Source: Dipteris shenzhenensis
Taxonomy: Eukaryota > Polypodiophyta > Polypodiopsida > Gleicheniales
Assembly (NCBI GenBank): GCA_047967505.1
Contig: CM106540.1
Direction: 5' to 3' (one strand)
Length of the DNA: 64,000 nucleotides
In this document: piece by piece, positions 1-10,392 of the stretch
How positions within the stretch are numbered: position 1 is the first letter of the stretch
Layout: every line of letters starts with the position of its first letter
Made by a program: the position numbers and the translations under genes
Notes under the pieces: generated by a model
Database searches by the model: none
Told to the model about the DNA's origin: nothing
Seen by the model: only the letters and a program-made list of their open reading frames with translations

Positions 1-223
1 CCGTTGAGAGCACTCTCAGTATGGGGATGAAAGAAAAGTTAATTATGAGTTTTAGGCATGCCTTCATTGTTGAAATATGTTTAATTTGCTTATGATCACA
101 TCAATTGTTCCAATGATATTAAGAGGAATAAGATGTTGGATGAGGTTCTCGCTCGCTTGAAACCTATTTAATCTTGCTCGCTTATTTGGGGCTACTCGCT
201 TTTCTCTGCTTGCTTTTTAAAAT

Positions 224-1471
224 CCTCGTGTTTTGACTTTTGGTAGCGAGGAAGTTACAATCCTCTCTGACCCTTTGAAAGAGGCTAATGACAAAGTCAT
301 GATGGCCAGCCTCAGGTTTGATATGAACATCTCTTGGCTTGATACTTCAATCATTTGATTCAATCTGCTTCTAAGGTTTGATATGAACATCTCTTGGCTT
401 GATACTTCAATCATTTGATTCAATCTACTTCTAACATTTGTTTATTTATTGCTGCAGTAGTACGGTTATATCTCATTTTCCTAGATCAGTACAGAATCGC
501 GTCTGTATGCTCGATTCTCTTCTTTTAGCTGTACTTAGTGATACCAAGAAGACAGTAGATGATGTTTGTTCAATTCTACAACCTTTAGACTTGGATGGCA
601 TACTACTTGTCTTTATGCCATACTATGAGAAGTAAGTATGGTCTCAATCTTTCTTTTACTCTCTTATTTATAATATTGTGTCAATTACTACTTAATATTG
701 TGATAAATCTTATCGCTCTTTATTGGTGATGTAGTTCACATTGGAGCCTGATAATATGGGACCTTGATGACAACCATTGTTGGTTTGTCAACTCAATTAC
801 AGGCTTTCACGGGGTGTTCAGGTAAGTGTTCTTTTATCATATCATTATGAACATGCATCTTACTATTTACTACACAAATTCACTTTGTCATATGTCATGA
901 TGGACAGGTCTGCAAACAAGTTAGTTTCTGTGATTATGAAAATCAGGGAGCATCAAGACCAACCAAATTTCCAGACACGCCTTGCAGTGGAGCAAAAAGA
1001 CATGTTTAGTAGTGGGTGGAGAATTGCCTACAACTTCATGTTGTATCTCAATGAAATTTTTGAACATGTCTCCATAGAAGCATATACCAAGCTCGAGCTA
1101 CAAGATTTTGTGGCTAAGACTGTTCACTATCTAACTACTATCATTGGGAAACAACATGATGGACTCAATGAAGAACCTGAGGAGCCAAAGAAAAAGAAGA
1201 GACAATTCAGTCTCCTTCTGTATCACAGCCTCAAGTAGAAGCATTACATTCTACACTTGAATTAGAGACTCAATGCATTCTTCCTACACAAGAAGTGGAG
1301 ACTCAATGTGCATCTACAAAATCACATCTTGTAAAGGACGAAGAGATTAAGTCTATCCCGATTGCACCAGAAGTAGAATCTCAATGTACACCATCCACAC
1401 AAGTAGAGACTCAATGTACTCTTAGAGAATCACAGCCTCAAGAGGACTCATCAGACTCTATTCAGTTGTAA
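224..1471 (+). pseudogene. Ulp1-like (C48) cysteine protease, decayed, probably transposon-borne
   Basis: Joining exons at about 458-631, 735-821 and 908 onward gives one Ulp1/SUMO-protease-like reading frame. The junction yields PYYENSHWSLIIWDLDD, which is the family's catalytic-His strand (HWSL). Downstream, QKDMFSSGWRIAYNF occupies the place of the Q...DCG motif, with Ser where the nucleophile Cys is expected. Upstream, 224-358 encodes a matching N-terminal segment (MNISWLDTSII) ending in an in-frame TGA. After the stop at 1236-1238 a second frame stays open to 1471 and repeats VETQC-type motifs, so an A-rich slip near 1190-1205 probably split one protein. C48 peptidases are often carried by plant Mutator and CACTA elements, and a SWIM fragment lies 2 kb downstream. 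The family assignment is good; activity is very unlikely. Confidence 0.7.
314..433. repeat. 60-bp tandem duplication inside the protease-like exon
   Basis: Units 314-373 and 374-433 are nearly identical (one G/A difference). The unit is 20 codons long and repeats the WLDTSII segment together with its TGA, so the duplication followed or accompanied gene decay. Confidence 0.9.
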
Positions 1472-1671
1472 AACATGTAGAAAGAAACATGAGTCCTTGA
1501 AGATTTTTATCTTGTTTGTATTAATTAATGATAGTGTTTTTAAACCTTATGTTAAATGTTGCAATACATTAGGATATTTTATGATATTTATTCATTACAA
1601 TACATTAGGTTTTACTTTTTTGAAAGTCTAATTTATTATGTACAATAAATATCTTATGATGAGAATCTAAT

Positions 1672-2000
1672 AATTATATCATTTTTATGTTCCATCACTT
1701 TATTTTATAGATTTCAATGTACTCAAAATCTATCATTTATTATGTACAGATTCTCTAATAATTATATCATTCTTATGTTCCATCACTTTATTTTATAGAT
1801 TTCAATGTACTCAAAATCTATCATTTATTATGTACAGCAAGTCTAACTTATATTATATTAAAAGAATATCTCATGATGAGATTCTAATAATTACTAACTT
1901 ATATTATATTAAAAGAATATCTCATGATGAGATTCTATTAATTATATCATTCTTGTGTTCCATCATTTTATTTTATAGATTTCAATGTACTATCACTATC
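1672..2000. repeat. AT-rich tandem repeats
   Basis: An ~88-bp unit occurs at 1672 and 1760 with a partial third copy from about 1934. Between them a 51-bp unit is duplicated (1844-1894, 1895-1945). No coding signal was seen between 1472 and 2110. Confidence 0.8.
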
Positions 2001-2117
2001 TTACATGTCTCAAATGTCTCCCATTATGGTCTTGCATCCCATCATTTTATTTTATAATGTCTCGCATTATGATCTTGCATCTAGTCATCTCGCATTACAG
2101 TCTTGCATCTGTAGTTC

Positions 2118-2529
2118 TATAAATTCCCTAGTAGTCGTTCATCTTCTATATCTCACCCGCAGCAGACACTTCTTCCACTTTGCTCTTCTTACCTTACTCC
2201 TCTCCTCAAGCTTGCTCCTTCCTCTCCTCAAGCTTGCTCCTTCCATCTTGCCTGCAGCCTTGTCTCCTCTTCTCAAGCATACTCCTTTCATCTTGCCTTA
2301 CCTTCTCTAGTTACCTTCCTCACTCTCGTTACCTTCCTCACCTCGTTCATCTTCTATATCTCACCCGCAGCAAAAACTTCTTCCACTTTACTCTTCTTAC
2401 CTTACTCCTCTCCACACTTCTTCCACTTTACTCTTCTTACCTTACTCCTCTCCTCAAGCTTGCTCCTTCCATCTTGCCTGCAGCCTTACCTCCTCTTCTC
2501 AAGCATACTCCTTTCATCTTGCAGCCATT
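2118..2529 (+). promoter_or_regulatory. TATA box and pyrimidine-rich leader of the 144-aa ORF
   Basis: TATAAA lies at 2118-2123. From about 2140 to the ATG at 2530 the plus strand is CT-rich and made of duplicated blocks: the stretch around 2139-2220 recurs at 2347-2480. It contains two CACCCGCAG sites that could act as splice acceptors. The arrangement suggests a core promoter plus a long, possibly spliced 5' leader. This rests on inspection only. Confidence 0.45.
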
Positions 2530-2964
2530 ATGGATCTTTTTAAGGTAATCGATTCTGTCGAGCAAGCCATTAGCAGCCTCAAGGAATGGATTGCCGAGAA
2601 CCAAGGAAAGAGAGAGGAGAGAAAGCAAAATCCAGCTCCATTAACCCAGTACGAGAAGGATGACTTTGCTTGTCAGAAGGGCTTAGAGAAGGAAGAGGAA
2701 AGAAAAATAAGTATGGCTACTACTGAAATAGATAAATTGCTCTCATATAGGAGAGAGTTGATAGACTTTCAAAGTGAGATATCTTCGCATGTGGCTCGTT
2801 ATGGAAGATTTTCCCCCGAGGAAGCACAAGCCATTCGGAATAAACAAAGTGTTATGCAGGAGAAAATTCATCAATCCTTACTTCTCTTCTATAATTTTAA
2901 CTACATCGATGAGGAAGAGATGAGCTCAGCTCTTGAATGGGTTGAATTCAGGCTAAGGACTTGA
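2530..2964 (+). CDS. Hypothetical 144-aa charged, helical protein
   Basis: A real ATG opens a 144-codon frame starting MDLFKVIDSVEQAISSLKEW. The protein is rich in Glu, Lys, Gln and Arg and looks largely helical or coiled-coil, with no signal peptide or membrane segment. It ends SSALEWVEFRLRT before TGA. A TATA box and CT-rich leader precede it, which supports transcription. I do not recognise a family. It may be a host gene or an accessory ORF of the element that contributed the C48 and SWIM fragments. The repeated leader is typical of element genes here (compare 58.6 kb and 60.7 kb). Confidence 0.5.
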   Translation: MDLFKVIDSVEQAISSLKEWIAENQGKREERKQNPAPLTQYEKDDFACQKGLEKEEERKISMATTEIDKLLSYRRELIDFQSEISSHVARYGRFSPEEAQAIRNKQSVMQEKIHQSLLLFYNFNYIDEEEMSSALEWVEFRLRT

Positions 2965-3300
2965 AAATAGAAAATTCAGGCTGTAGTCTTGAAAATCTCA
3001 GGCTTAACTTTTGAAGGTGTTTATTAACACCATTAAATATTAAGAGAGTTTACAACAACCGAATCTTATTTTTTCATGTAACTTATGTAGGCTGCGTTAA
3101 ATTTTATAATTTTAGTTTCATGTCCTTAGAAAATATATAAAAAAATGCTTGTTTTTATGTTTTTATATGTGCTTTGAAGATTGGGTTTTTCTTAAATTTT
3201 ATCTGAAAACTAGTCCAAAAGTATATGTAAAAATGAATTTGTACATTGACAAGTCCAAAATTAATGAAATAAGTGTTTCAAGGCTAGTTTTAGACTGCAA
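2965..3300. other. AT-rich spacer, nothing recognised
   Basis: This is the 3' flank of the 144-aa ORF. It opens with a short duplicated phrase (TTGAAAAT plus TCAGGCT variants at about 2960-3015). No ORF or structured repeat was seen. Confidence 0.6.
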
Positions 3301-3792
3301 ATAGTGGATCAACCCCATGTAAATTGGAGGACACCAAATGTACCTCAAGGATCAGCATCGATGCCAACTAATTTTTGTGATGCACATGGAGGGTCAGCAT
3401 CCATACCAAGGAGTTTAGCTCAACACACATTGGTAAGAACCACAAAATGGAGGCATGGCATATATAAGGAGGCTGCAAAAAGAATAGCTAGTGCTCAATC
3501 TATGCACGCTGTTGTCATGGGAGAAATGATAGTGGAGCTTCTTCATCATAGTATTTTCCATTTGAGAACAATAGGATCTGACAATGCTCGGATGTCTTAT
3601 GATGTGCACATCAAGACTGAACCCATGTGTACATGTCCAAATTTTCAAAAAAGAGAGTTGGGTCAAAAACCTTACCTGGCATGCAAACATATCTATTACA
3701 TCTTCATCCGTTGTTTTGGGATTGGATCCAAACCAACACATGCTTATTCATCAACCAACCCTTTCCACTATGGATGGTTCATCAGTGCTTAG
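3301..3792 (+). pseudogene. SWIM zinc-finger fragment of a MULE/FAR1-type transposase
   Basis: The open frame lacks a convincing ATG and looks like an internal-to-C-terminal exon. It carries a SWIM signature: CTC, about 19 residues, then CKH (CxC...CxH) in CTCPNFQKREL...YLACKHIYYIF. Before it, AAKRIASAQSMHAVVMGE resembles the region preceding SWIM domains in Mutator-like transposases. The DDE catalytic core is absent, so this is a remnant. The C-terminus at 3790-3792 (TAG) may be natural. Confidence 0.65.
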
Positions 3793-4939
3793 CCGACCTA
3801 GGATCAATCCATAGACCTGAATGCAAAATATAAACTTGGTTGGTATTATGATAGCCCACTTTTTGATGTGACACTATTTTTTGCTCAAAATTTGTTGTGT
3901 TGAGTCAACACAATGTTCTTAATGTGGAACATTTTACTAATTGCTTTGGCCTTTTCAAATAATAGAACTACATGAAAATTGGCATATGCTTACTTGAAGT
4001 TTCATTAAACCTTTGTTGCCTTAGCAACAATCCATAGACTTGAATGCATAATACATATTTGCTGGTATTGTGATGGCTCATTTTTATATATGATATCATT
4101 TGTTATTGACTTGCAATATAAATTACTTGGATTAATAGCTTTGTCTTTTTTAGTCCATAGAATTGCTCATTGCTTTGGTATTTCCTAGGATAAATCCATA
4201 GATACAGGATAAGTAATTACTTTGTTATTTTTTGATTAGTAGGTCTTTTTTTATGGGACTCTAAAAAAGCTTGCAAACTTTGATAAATTTCAAAAAAAGC
4301 TCGCATTAAAAAGCTCACAATAAAATTTTCCCCCAGATTGCATGAGCACATAGCAGATATCAGTGGACAGATTACATATATCAGTGGACAGATTACATGT
4401 CATGGGGCATATTGGAGCTTGACGACTATAGTGGTTATTTTATTTCATTGTAAATCTTTATTGGTTATTTTTATTGCATTTGTGAAAATATTTAAGCCCA
4501 TGTATTGTCATAAAAAATCTTGTAAAGCCTTCTAGGCTGTTTTTCACATTTATTGCCATATGAAGCGCCTTGTAATAAACCCAACCATTCACTATTTAAT
4601 GAGTATCAATGGGTTGCATAAGTGGATATCAGTGGAATAGTTTTTAGTGGGTAGATTGCATCAGTTGGGTATCACTGCACAGATATATATGGATGGTCAA
4701 ATTACATGTCATCACGAAGATTGAAGCTTTATCACTAGAGGGCATTTTATTTCTTTGTAAAGCTTTATTGGCTAATTTTTTTACATTTGTACAAATATTT
4801 AAGCCTTGTAAAGCCTTCTAGGCTATTTCCCAAATTTATTGCTATAAAATACTTTGTAAAGCCCTCTCCGCTATTGGTCACATTTATTGCCATATGAAGC
4901 CTTGTAAAGCCTTTTGGGCTAGAAGTTTGTGCTCATGTT
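3793..4939. repeat. Spacer with dispersed TTGTAAAGCCTTCTAGGCT-type repeats
   Basis: No gene is recognised. From about 4495 to 4920 a phrase built on TTGTAAAGCCTTCTAGGCT followed by CACATTTATTGCCATATGAAG recurs three to four times with drift. A ~20-bp unit (ATATCAGTGGACAGATTAC) is tandemly doubled at about 4357-4400. Confidence 0.6.
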
Positions 4940-4974
4940 CTACATGTTTATGACAGTGTGCATGTTCTTCTTGC

Positions 4975-5552
4975 CCCTATATCGAAGTCTGTGCTTGATC
5001 TCCTTCATGTGAAGATACTTGAATCTGAGGTGCATATTGTGCATCCTGAAAGTACTCAAACATAATCTTTGCATGCATCCTTTTTGCCACCACACTAGGA
5101 AATCACTCCCAAGTATATGTGAGAGCCTCCAATGCACTTTGCACCTCTGGAAACTTTGATGGTTGAGGAGGAGGCATCAAAAAGGTCTTTGAGTCTCTCC
5201 TTAACACAACATAATGAAGACCTCCAACTTTAGGATTTGAACTCTTTGTGAAAATATCCATAAAAAATTCTTTTGGCTCTATCATTATGCCCACTACAAG
5301 GCTTGAAGGCATATCTTTCTTGAAGAATGTAGCATCCCATGGATCGTCAACATCATTGAACTCCCTTTTTGACATAAGTAGAAAGAGTCTCTTTTCCTTT
5401 TGATGAAGAAACCAAGCTCTTCTGCCCATTTGATATCGAGTCCACCTACCAAAGCTATTGGGGCTATATTCCTTTCCTTTCAAATTCAAATGGTGGATGT
5501 CACTAAGGATGATGAAACACAAGCCTTGAAGAAGATGAAGGTCGATCCACTA
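4975..5552 (-). pseudogene. Unrecognised minus-strand protein remnant
   Basis: The minus frame is open from 5549 to a single TGA near 5104, then stays open in the same frame to about 4975 (SVVAKRMHAKIMFEYFQDAQ...). Together this reads as one ~185-residue protein with an internal stop. It has no ATG near its 5' end, so it is 5' truncated or an internal exon. Segments such as KEFFMDIFTKSSNPKVGG and PPPQPSKFPEVQSALEALTY look protein-like, but I do not recognise the family. The opposite-strand gene starts almost where this one ends, which suggests a junction between two insertions. Confidence 0.4.
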
Positions 5553-5557
5553 CAGTT

Positions 5558-8220
5558 ATGCTAGAAGCTCTTTCTAGCAAACCACAACGTGAAATGCAAA
5601 AGGCTAGTATTACAAGAGCCACGGTTCCAAGTATTAGAAAAAGGCATCATCCCACTATAAAGAAAGATCAGGTGGGTGGAAAACGGTTAAGAGAAGAGAA
5701 AGATGAAAAAGACTCAGAACCCAAAGCTGAAGATGATGAGGATGAACTCACATCAATCAAAAATCTCAATCTGCGTCTTAATGAAGCACTAACAGATGAT
5801 GATGTGGGATATATCTGGGGTCAAAGGACATGGTTTGTGAATGCTAGAGATGTGGAAGCTGCAGCTGTCTTTACTAATAGCCAAAACCTTGATATATCCT
5901 ATGCACTGCAAATATATGAGGCTTTGAGAGATGGAAAAAAACCTGTGGCAAGCAACATGGTCCCGCATCCAAGAATGTTTTGTCCAATCAAAAATAGCTT
6001 TTTGGATCAAATTACATTTATAGGGCCTACACATTTTGAGGAAACCTTCACTCAATTCTTTAAAGACACTTTTAGAGATATTTTACATGAACAAGGCCAA
6101 GGGGCACAAGGTGAGAATATGTTGAAGGAAGCAAAGAAGGAATTCCTCCTTAATTGTAGATTTCAGCCCATTGATGGTCAACATTGGGCTTATGCTTGTC
6201 ATCAGATCGCCAAAGAAGCAAAGGAGGTTAAAAGACTCACTTCAGAACAATTTACAAAGATATCTTCATTCCATTGTTATCCTGCAATCATCTGTATATT
6301 GAAGCATGAGATCAAGTATTTGATTGAGTCTGAAAGACTTAATCATTATGTCCATGGAAAGTGTAAGATATCAACATTAGAGGTCTTACAGAAGGCAAGG
6401 ATTGTATGGACAACATTTGGTTATTCAAATCCTGATTTAAAGAGAAAGGTCACAAAAGCAAATGCCGACACACTCACAAACTTCTATACTTCTTTGAGTG
6501 CAGTTGTGCCTAGGAGAACTCAAGAGCGAGAAGAAAATATGACAAGCCTCAAGGTGGTGAGAGACAAATATGCCGACTACACTTCCATCATTTTTCGTCT
6601 TGTTGAAGTGTTCAATGAGATGCTTGAAGCATGCATTGCATGTGAGCATGGAGAGTTGACTTATGAAGCTCCTTTGTTTGTCTCCAAAAAGTCAAAGGTA
6701 ATGGATAAGGAGGAGTTGACGGCAAGGATGTGGAGGCCTATAAAGTACTTACTTGACAAGTATGCATCCATGGTAGCACAAAAACTTTTAAAGAAAGAAT
6801 GGTTTTTTGGAAAGAAAGACAAAGACCACTGCTTGGAAGAATGCATCAGTGTGCAGGTGAGGCATGATGCAATGCATAGTGCCATTAAGTATTTGCTATC
6901 AGAGAAACAAATCCCACTTAGTCATTGTAACATTGACTATAATGTGGTCAAGCATATAGCTTCTTTGTCAACACCCAAGGTAAAGCTATGGGCAAATAGG
7001 TGGATTAAAAACGATGAAGATGGGTCAGAAATAGTAACCTCTTACATGAGAAAAGAAATCCCACAACAGGTGGTTGCATATGTGGAAAGATTAATCAACG
7101 AGATAAGGATGCCATCAAACATGCATCATTTAGCTTTCAATTCAATGTAGAGGTTACATTAGAGGCTAGAAAGCTTGTGAACTTCTGGGGAGTTTCAGAA
7201 GATGACTTCATCAAGAATGAGCCAGCATGGGACAAGGCAATTTGCAACATTGTCATTTTTGTTGATAAACAAGACAAAGAAGCCATGTAGGTTACTCTAG
7301 AGCGACCATATTCATCAGATTTGAAGATTTGTAGTGGTGTTTATGCAGCAAAGAGAGGCAAGAGAGAATGTGGCATAGCGATTCAATCTCTTGAATCATT
7401 CTTCTTGTGTATACGGAGTCCCAAGTCTGCTGATCACTCCTTACAAAAGAACATAAGAGGGAATTCAAATAATTTGAGATTGATGCTAGAAGAGCAAGAT
7501 ATTCCCAAGTCCATACATTATAAAAAAAACAACTATGGAAGTTTGGCAAAAAGTGGGAGTCTCTTGCTTACCATGGTGGAGAATTTGCTACCAGCAGGTT
7601 GGGAGGTCACCTTGTGCAAGATGGGATATTTATTTGAGGATCTCCTTAGAAAAGGGAACTCCACAAATATTATTGAAAACAAGCATTTCATGGCCTATTT
7701 TCAGTCAAGCAGATCTAACCACATGCTATGAAAAAGAGGTAGAGCACAAGGAGACTGATGACATGGATGATGACCTTGAAGATCATAATGTCCCAGTTGA
7801 TGATGATGAAAAGATGGACTTACATGACCCATTCAGAGAGAGGTTGGTGGATGAAGAGAAAGATGATGATGCCTTCTTTGATAATTATGGCTCGTAGGGT
7901 TATGTAAAAAGGCCACTACGACAATACTTAGCGGTATGAACTCTCTATTTCTCAACTAAATACCATTTTTTAAATAAGATTTAAATTTAAAGATAATCAA
8001 TCTAATCTCTCATATTTGTTTATAGGCAATAGAGGGAGAAGAAATGGATGAAGTCAATATGGAGGCACTCCCTTCTACTTCAGCAATGCAACCACCTCTA
8101 AATTTGGTTGAAGAATCCCATGAGCACAAGATCTTTAAAGACACCAAGGAAAGACACTTTTATAGATGCGCAAAAAGACGCTCCTCGAATAGACAGATGC
8201 ATATATAGATGCATTTATAG
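5558..8220 (+). pseudogene. Large unknown ORF with a PIDGQHWAYA motif, frameshifted
   Basis: A 530-codon ATG frame (5558-7150) is followed by further open segments that read as the same protein. A frame change near 7095-7130 leads to 7290 (in-frame TAG), the frame continues to about 7731, and another shift gives an acidic tail (ETDDMDDDLEDHN...) to the TAG at 7897. After that stop an exon to 7933, a clean GT-AG intron (7934-8025) and one more exon follow. Residues 204-213, PIDGQHWAYA, recall the DGQH motif of ParB/sulfiredoxin-like folds; this is a resemblance only. An alternative N-terminus begins MVDVTKDDETQALKK at about 5491 in another frame. The 3' end runs into CACTA terminal repeats. 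It is probably a transposon protein of unknown role. Confidence 0.45.
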
Positions 8221-8605
8221 ACGCCTTGATAGACGCGCTACATAATACTTTTTAAATTTATAGAATGATGCGTATGTTGTGTATGCTATGTAGTTACAGG
8301 AATCCCGTTTCCACATTGTGTAATTCAATTCTTATAGCCAACCACATTTTAATTAGCACTCTTGCAAGCACTTCTATAGCCGACAATTACAATTCCAAAA
8401 CGTTTAGCTCACAAGGCATTAATTGATAGAACATTGCACAAGAAAATTGAAAGCTCAAAAAGTGCTTATATGTACATATAGCACGAAGCTAAGCCATGTC
8501 CTGTGGCTTCAAGTACGAAAAATAAGAGGAGTGTATATACAAGACGCACGAAGCCAAGCCAATGGCTTTAAGTACAAAAAAGAGTAGCTAGCACTACTTC
8601 TACAA

Positions 8606-8937
8606 CTAATCTAAGTTCTCCATGTCCTTCCTTCCTTCTATGCTCCCTTCTGCGCTCCCTTCTTTGCCTCCTTCCTCGTCTTCTTTCTCGTCTTCTTGTG
8701 CAGGGGCCTGTAAACAAGGGACAACATATATCAATGTATGGAAAATCAAATCTTTACTTATAATATTGACATTATTTAATTACTTTGAAATACCTCGGGG
8801 GACGCTTTACTAGCCCAGATATACTGCTCCTTAGTAATCAACCCGTCATTATAAAAGTGCTTCCATGTATCTCCTCTGCGATGGTGGTGGTGGTAGGCTG
8901 TCTCGACCGGAGTAGGGTATCTGCCCACAATATCAAG
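8606..8937 (-). pseudogene. Transposase_24-like ORF, last exons (left arm)
   Basis: On the minus strand, exon 8937-8794 encodes LDIVGRYPTPVETAYHHHH followed by GDTWKHFYNDGLITKEQYIW. A GT-AG intron (8793-8708) leads to 8707-8606, an acidic tail ending DMENLD and TAG. The acceptor before 8937 has decayed from TTGTAG (right arm) to TTGCAC. Further upstream HFGAGG...PWEAQFV matches the HFGAGGRYAFEATV segment of the intact gene at 39.6-41.2 kb. Confidence 0.6.
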
Positions 8938-9330
8938 GTGCAAGATGACACAATTTGCGGAGGGGTTAGTACAAAGAAACAACCTCCTAATAAACTACAT
9001 AAACAATATAATTTGAGATCGATACTTACAAATTGGGCCTCCCATGGTTCAACACCCCCTGCTCCAAAATGCACGCTTGAAATCACATCTCAAAGTATGG
9101 AGAATGGGATGCGACCATAAACATGGTAAGTGTTAAAGAGTTAAGGTTGATTGAGATACCTATGGGTGTTCATATGTTTGAGTTATGATCCCGTCTTAAT
9201 TTGATATAGGATGCAGTGCCACATGGGAGGCCCCATTTGTAAGTATCGATCTCAAATTATATTGTTTATGTAGTTTATTAGGAAGTTGTTTCTTTGTACT
9301 AACCCCTCCGCAAATTGTGTCATCTTGTAG

Positions 9331-9662
9331 CTTGATATCATGGGCAGATATCCTAGTCCTGTCAAGATAGCCTACCACCACCACCATCACAGAGGAGATA
9401 CCTAGAAGCACTTTTATAATGACGGGTTGATTACTGAGGAGCAGTATATTTGGGCTACTGGAGTGTCCCCCGAGGTATTTGAAAGTAATTAAATAATGTC
9501 AATATTATAAGTAAATATTTGATTTTTCATACATTGATATATGTTGTCCCTTGTTTACAGGCCCCTACACAAGAAGACGAGGAAGAAGACAAGGAAGGAG
9601 GCAGAGAAGGGAGTGCAGAAGGGAGCGTAGAAGGGAGGGAGGACATGGAGAACTTAGATTAG
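9331..9662 (+). pseudogene. Transposase_24-like ORF, last exons (right arm)
   Basis: This is the mirror copy of the left-arm gene. Exon 9331-9474 reads LDIMGRYPSPVKIAYHHHHH; the Trp codon of GDTW is TAG here. The intron 9475-9560 has proper GT and AG ends, and 9561-9662 encodes the acidic tail ending DMENLD. The two arms have suffered different disabling changes. Confidence 0.6.
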
Positions 9663-10136
9663 TCGTAGAAGTAGTGCCAGCTACTCTTTTTTGTACTTAA
9701 AGCCACTAGCTTGGCTTCCTGCCTCTTGTATATACACTCCTCTTATTTTTGGTAGTTGAAGCCACAAGACGTGGCTTAGCTTCATGCTATATGTACATAC
9801 AAGCACTTTTTGAGCTTTCAATTTTCTTGTGCAACGTTCTATCAATTAATGCCTTGTGAACTAAATGTTTTGGAGTTGTATGTTTTATTTGGAATTGTAA
9901 TTGTCGGCTATAGACGTGCTTGCAAAAGTGCTAATTAAAATGGAGTTGGCTATAAGAATTGAATTATACAATGTGGATATGGGATTCCTATAACTACATA
10001 GAATACACGACATACATAGCATTCTATAAATTAAAAAAATATTATGTAGCGCGTCTATTAGGGTGTCTATAAACATGTCTATATACACGTCTGTCTGATC
10101 GAGGAGCATCTATTTGCACATCTATAAAAGCGTCTA

Positions 10137-10390
10137 TAAGATCATTTATGAATGTGTCTATACACATGTTTAACGATGTGTTTGTCTGTTTTTTAAATTT
10201 TCTAGCAGAGCATCTATTTATGCGTCTATATGTGCATCTATACGTGCATCTGTCTACTATATAGATGCACTGTTAGATGTGGGTCTCTAGACACACAAAT
10301 AGATGTGCAAATAGATGTGCCTATAGGTTTTTTTTAAGTTTAGTAAACACGTCTATGTGCGCATCTGTAGGTGCTTTGTCTTGTTGTGAG
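10137..10390 (+). repeat. CACTA family I subterminal repeats and terminus
   Basis: Many degenerate copies of a TAGAYGYGTCTA-like word fill this stretch, continuing the set at 10040-10136. It ends GTGCTTTGTCTTGTTGTG at about 10390, similar to the end GTTGCTTTGTGTTTTTGTG near 13260. I take both as terminal inverted-repeat ends of the same CACTA-like family. Confidence 0.55.
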
Positions 10391-10392
10391 AC

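Larger units (their letters stand above)
8152..10136. repeat. ~0.9-kb-arm inverted duplication of a CACTA 3' end
   Basis: The left arm (about 8152-9046) and right arm (about 9222-10136) are reverse complements with scattered mismatches and small indels, around a ~175-bp centre. Each arm carries, in mirror order, the last exons of a Transposase_24-like gene, its 3' flank, and outward subterminal repeats of TAGACGCGTCTA type. The transcript of either strand could fold into a long hairpin. The outer right edge leads to a terminal-like TTGTTGTG at about 10390, where a TNP2 reading frame resumes abruptly. Confidence 0.85.

Noticed and set aside
1-220. Possible first exon of the protease-like gene
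   Set aside because: No open frame in phase and no convincing donor could be seen before 224.
8881-8910. Poly-His codons (GGTGGTGGTGG / CACCACCACCA) as a metal-binding or tagged protein
   Set aside because: Both arms of the inverted duplication carry them within a Transposase_24-like exon, so they are natural to the element.
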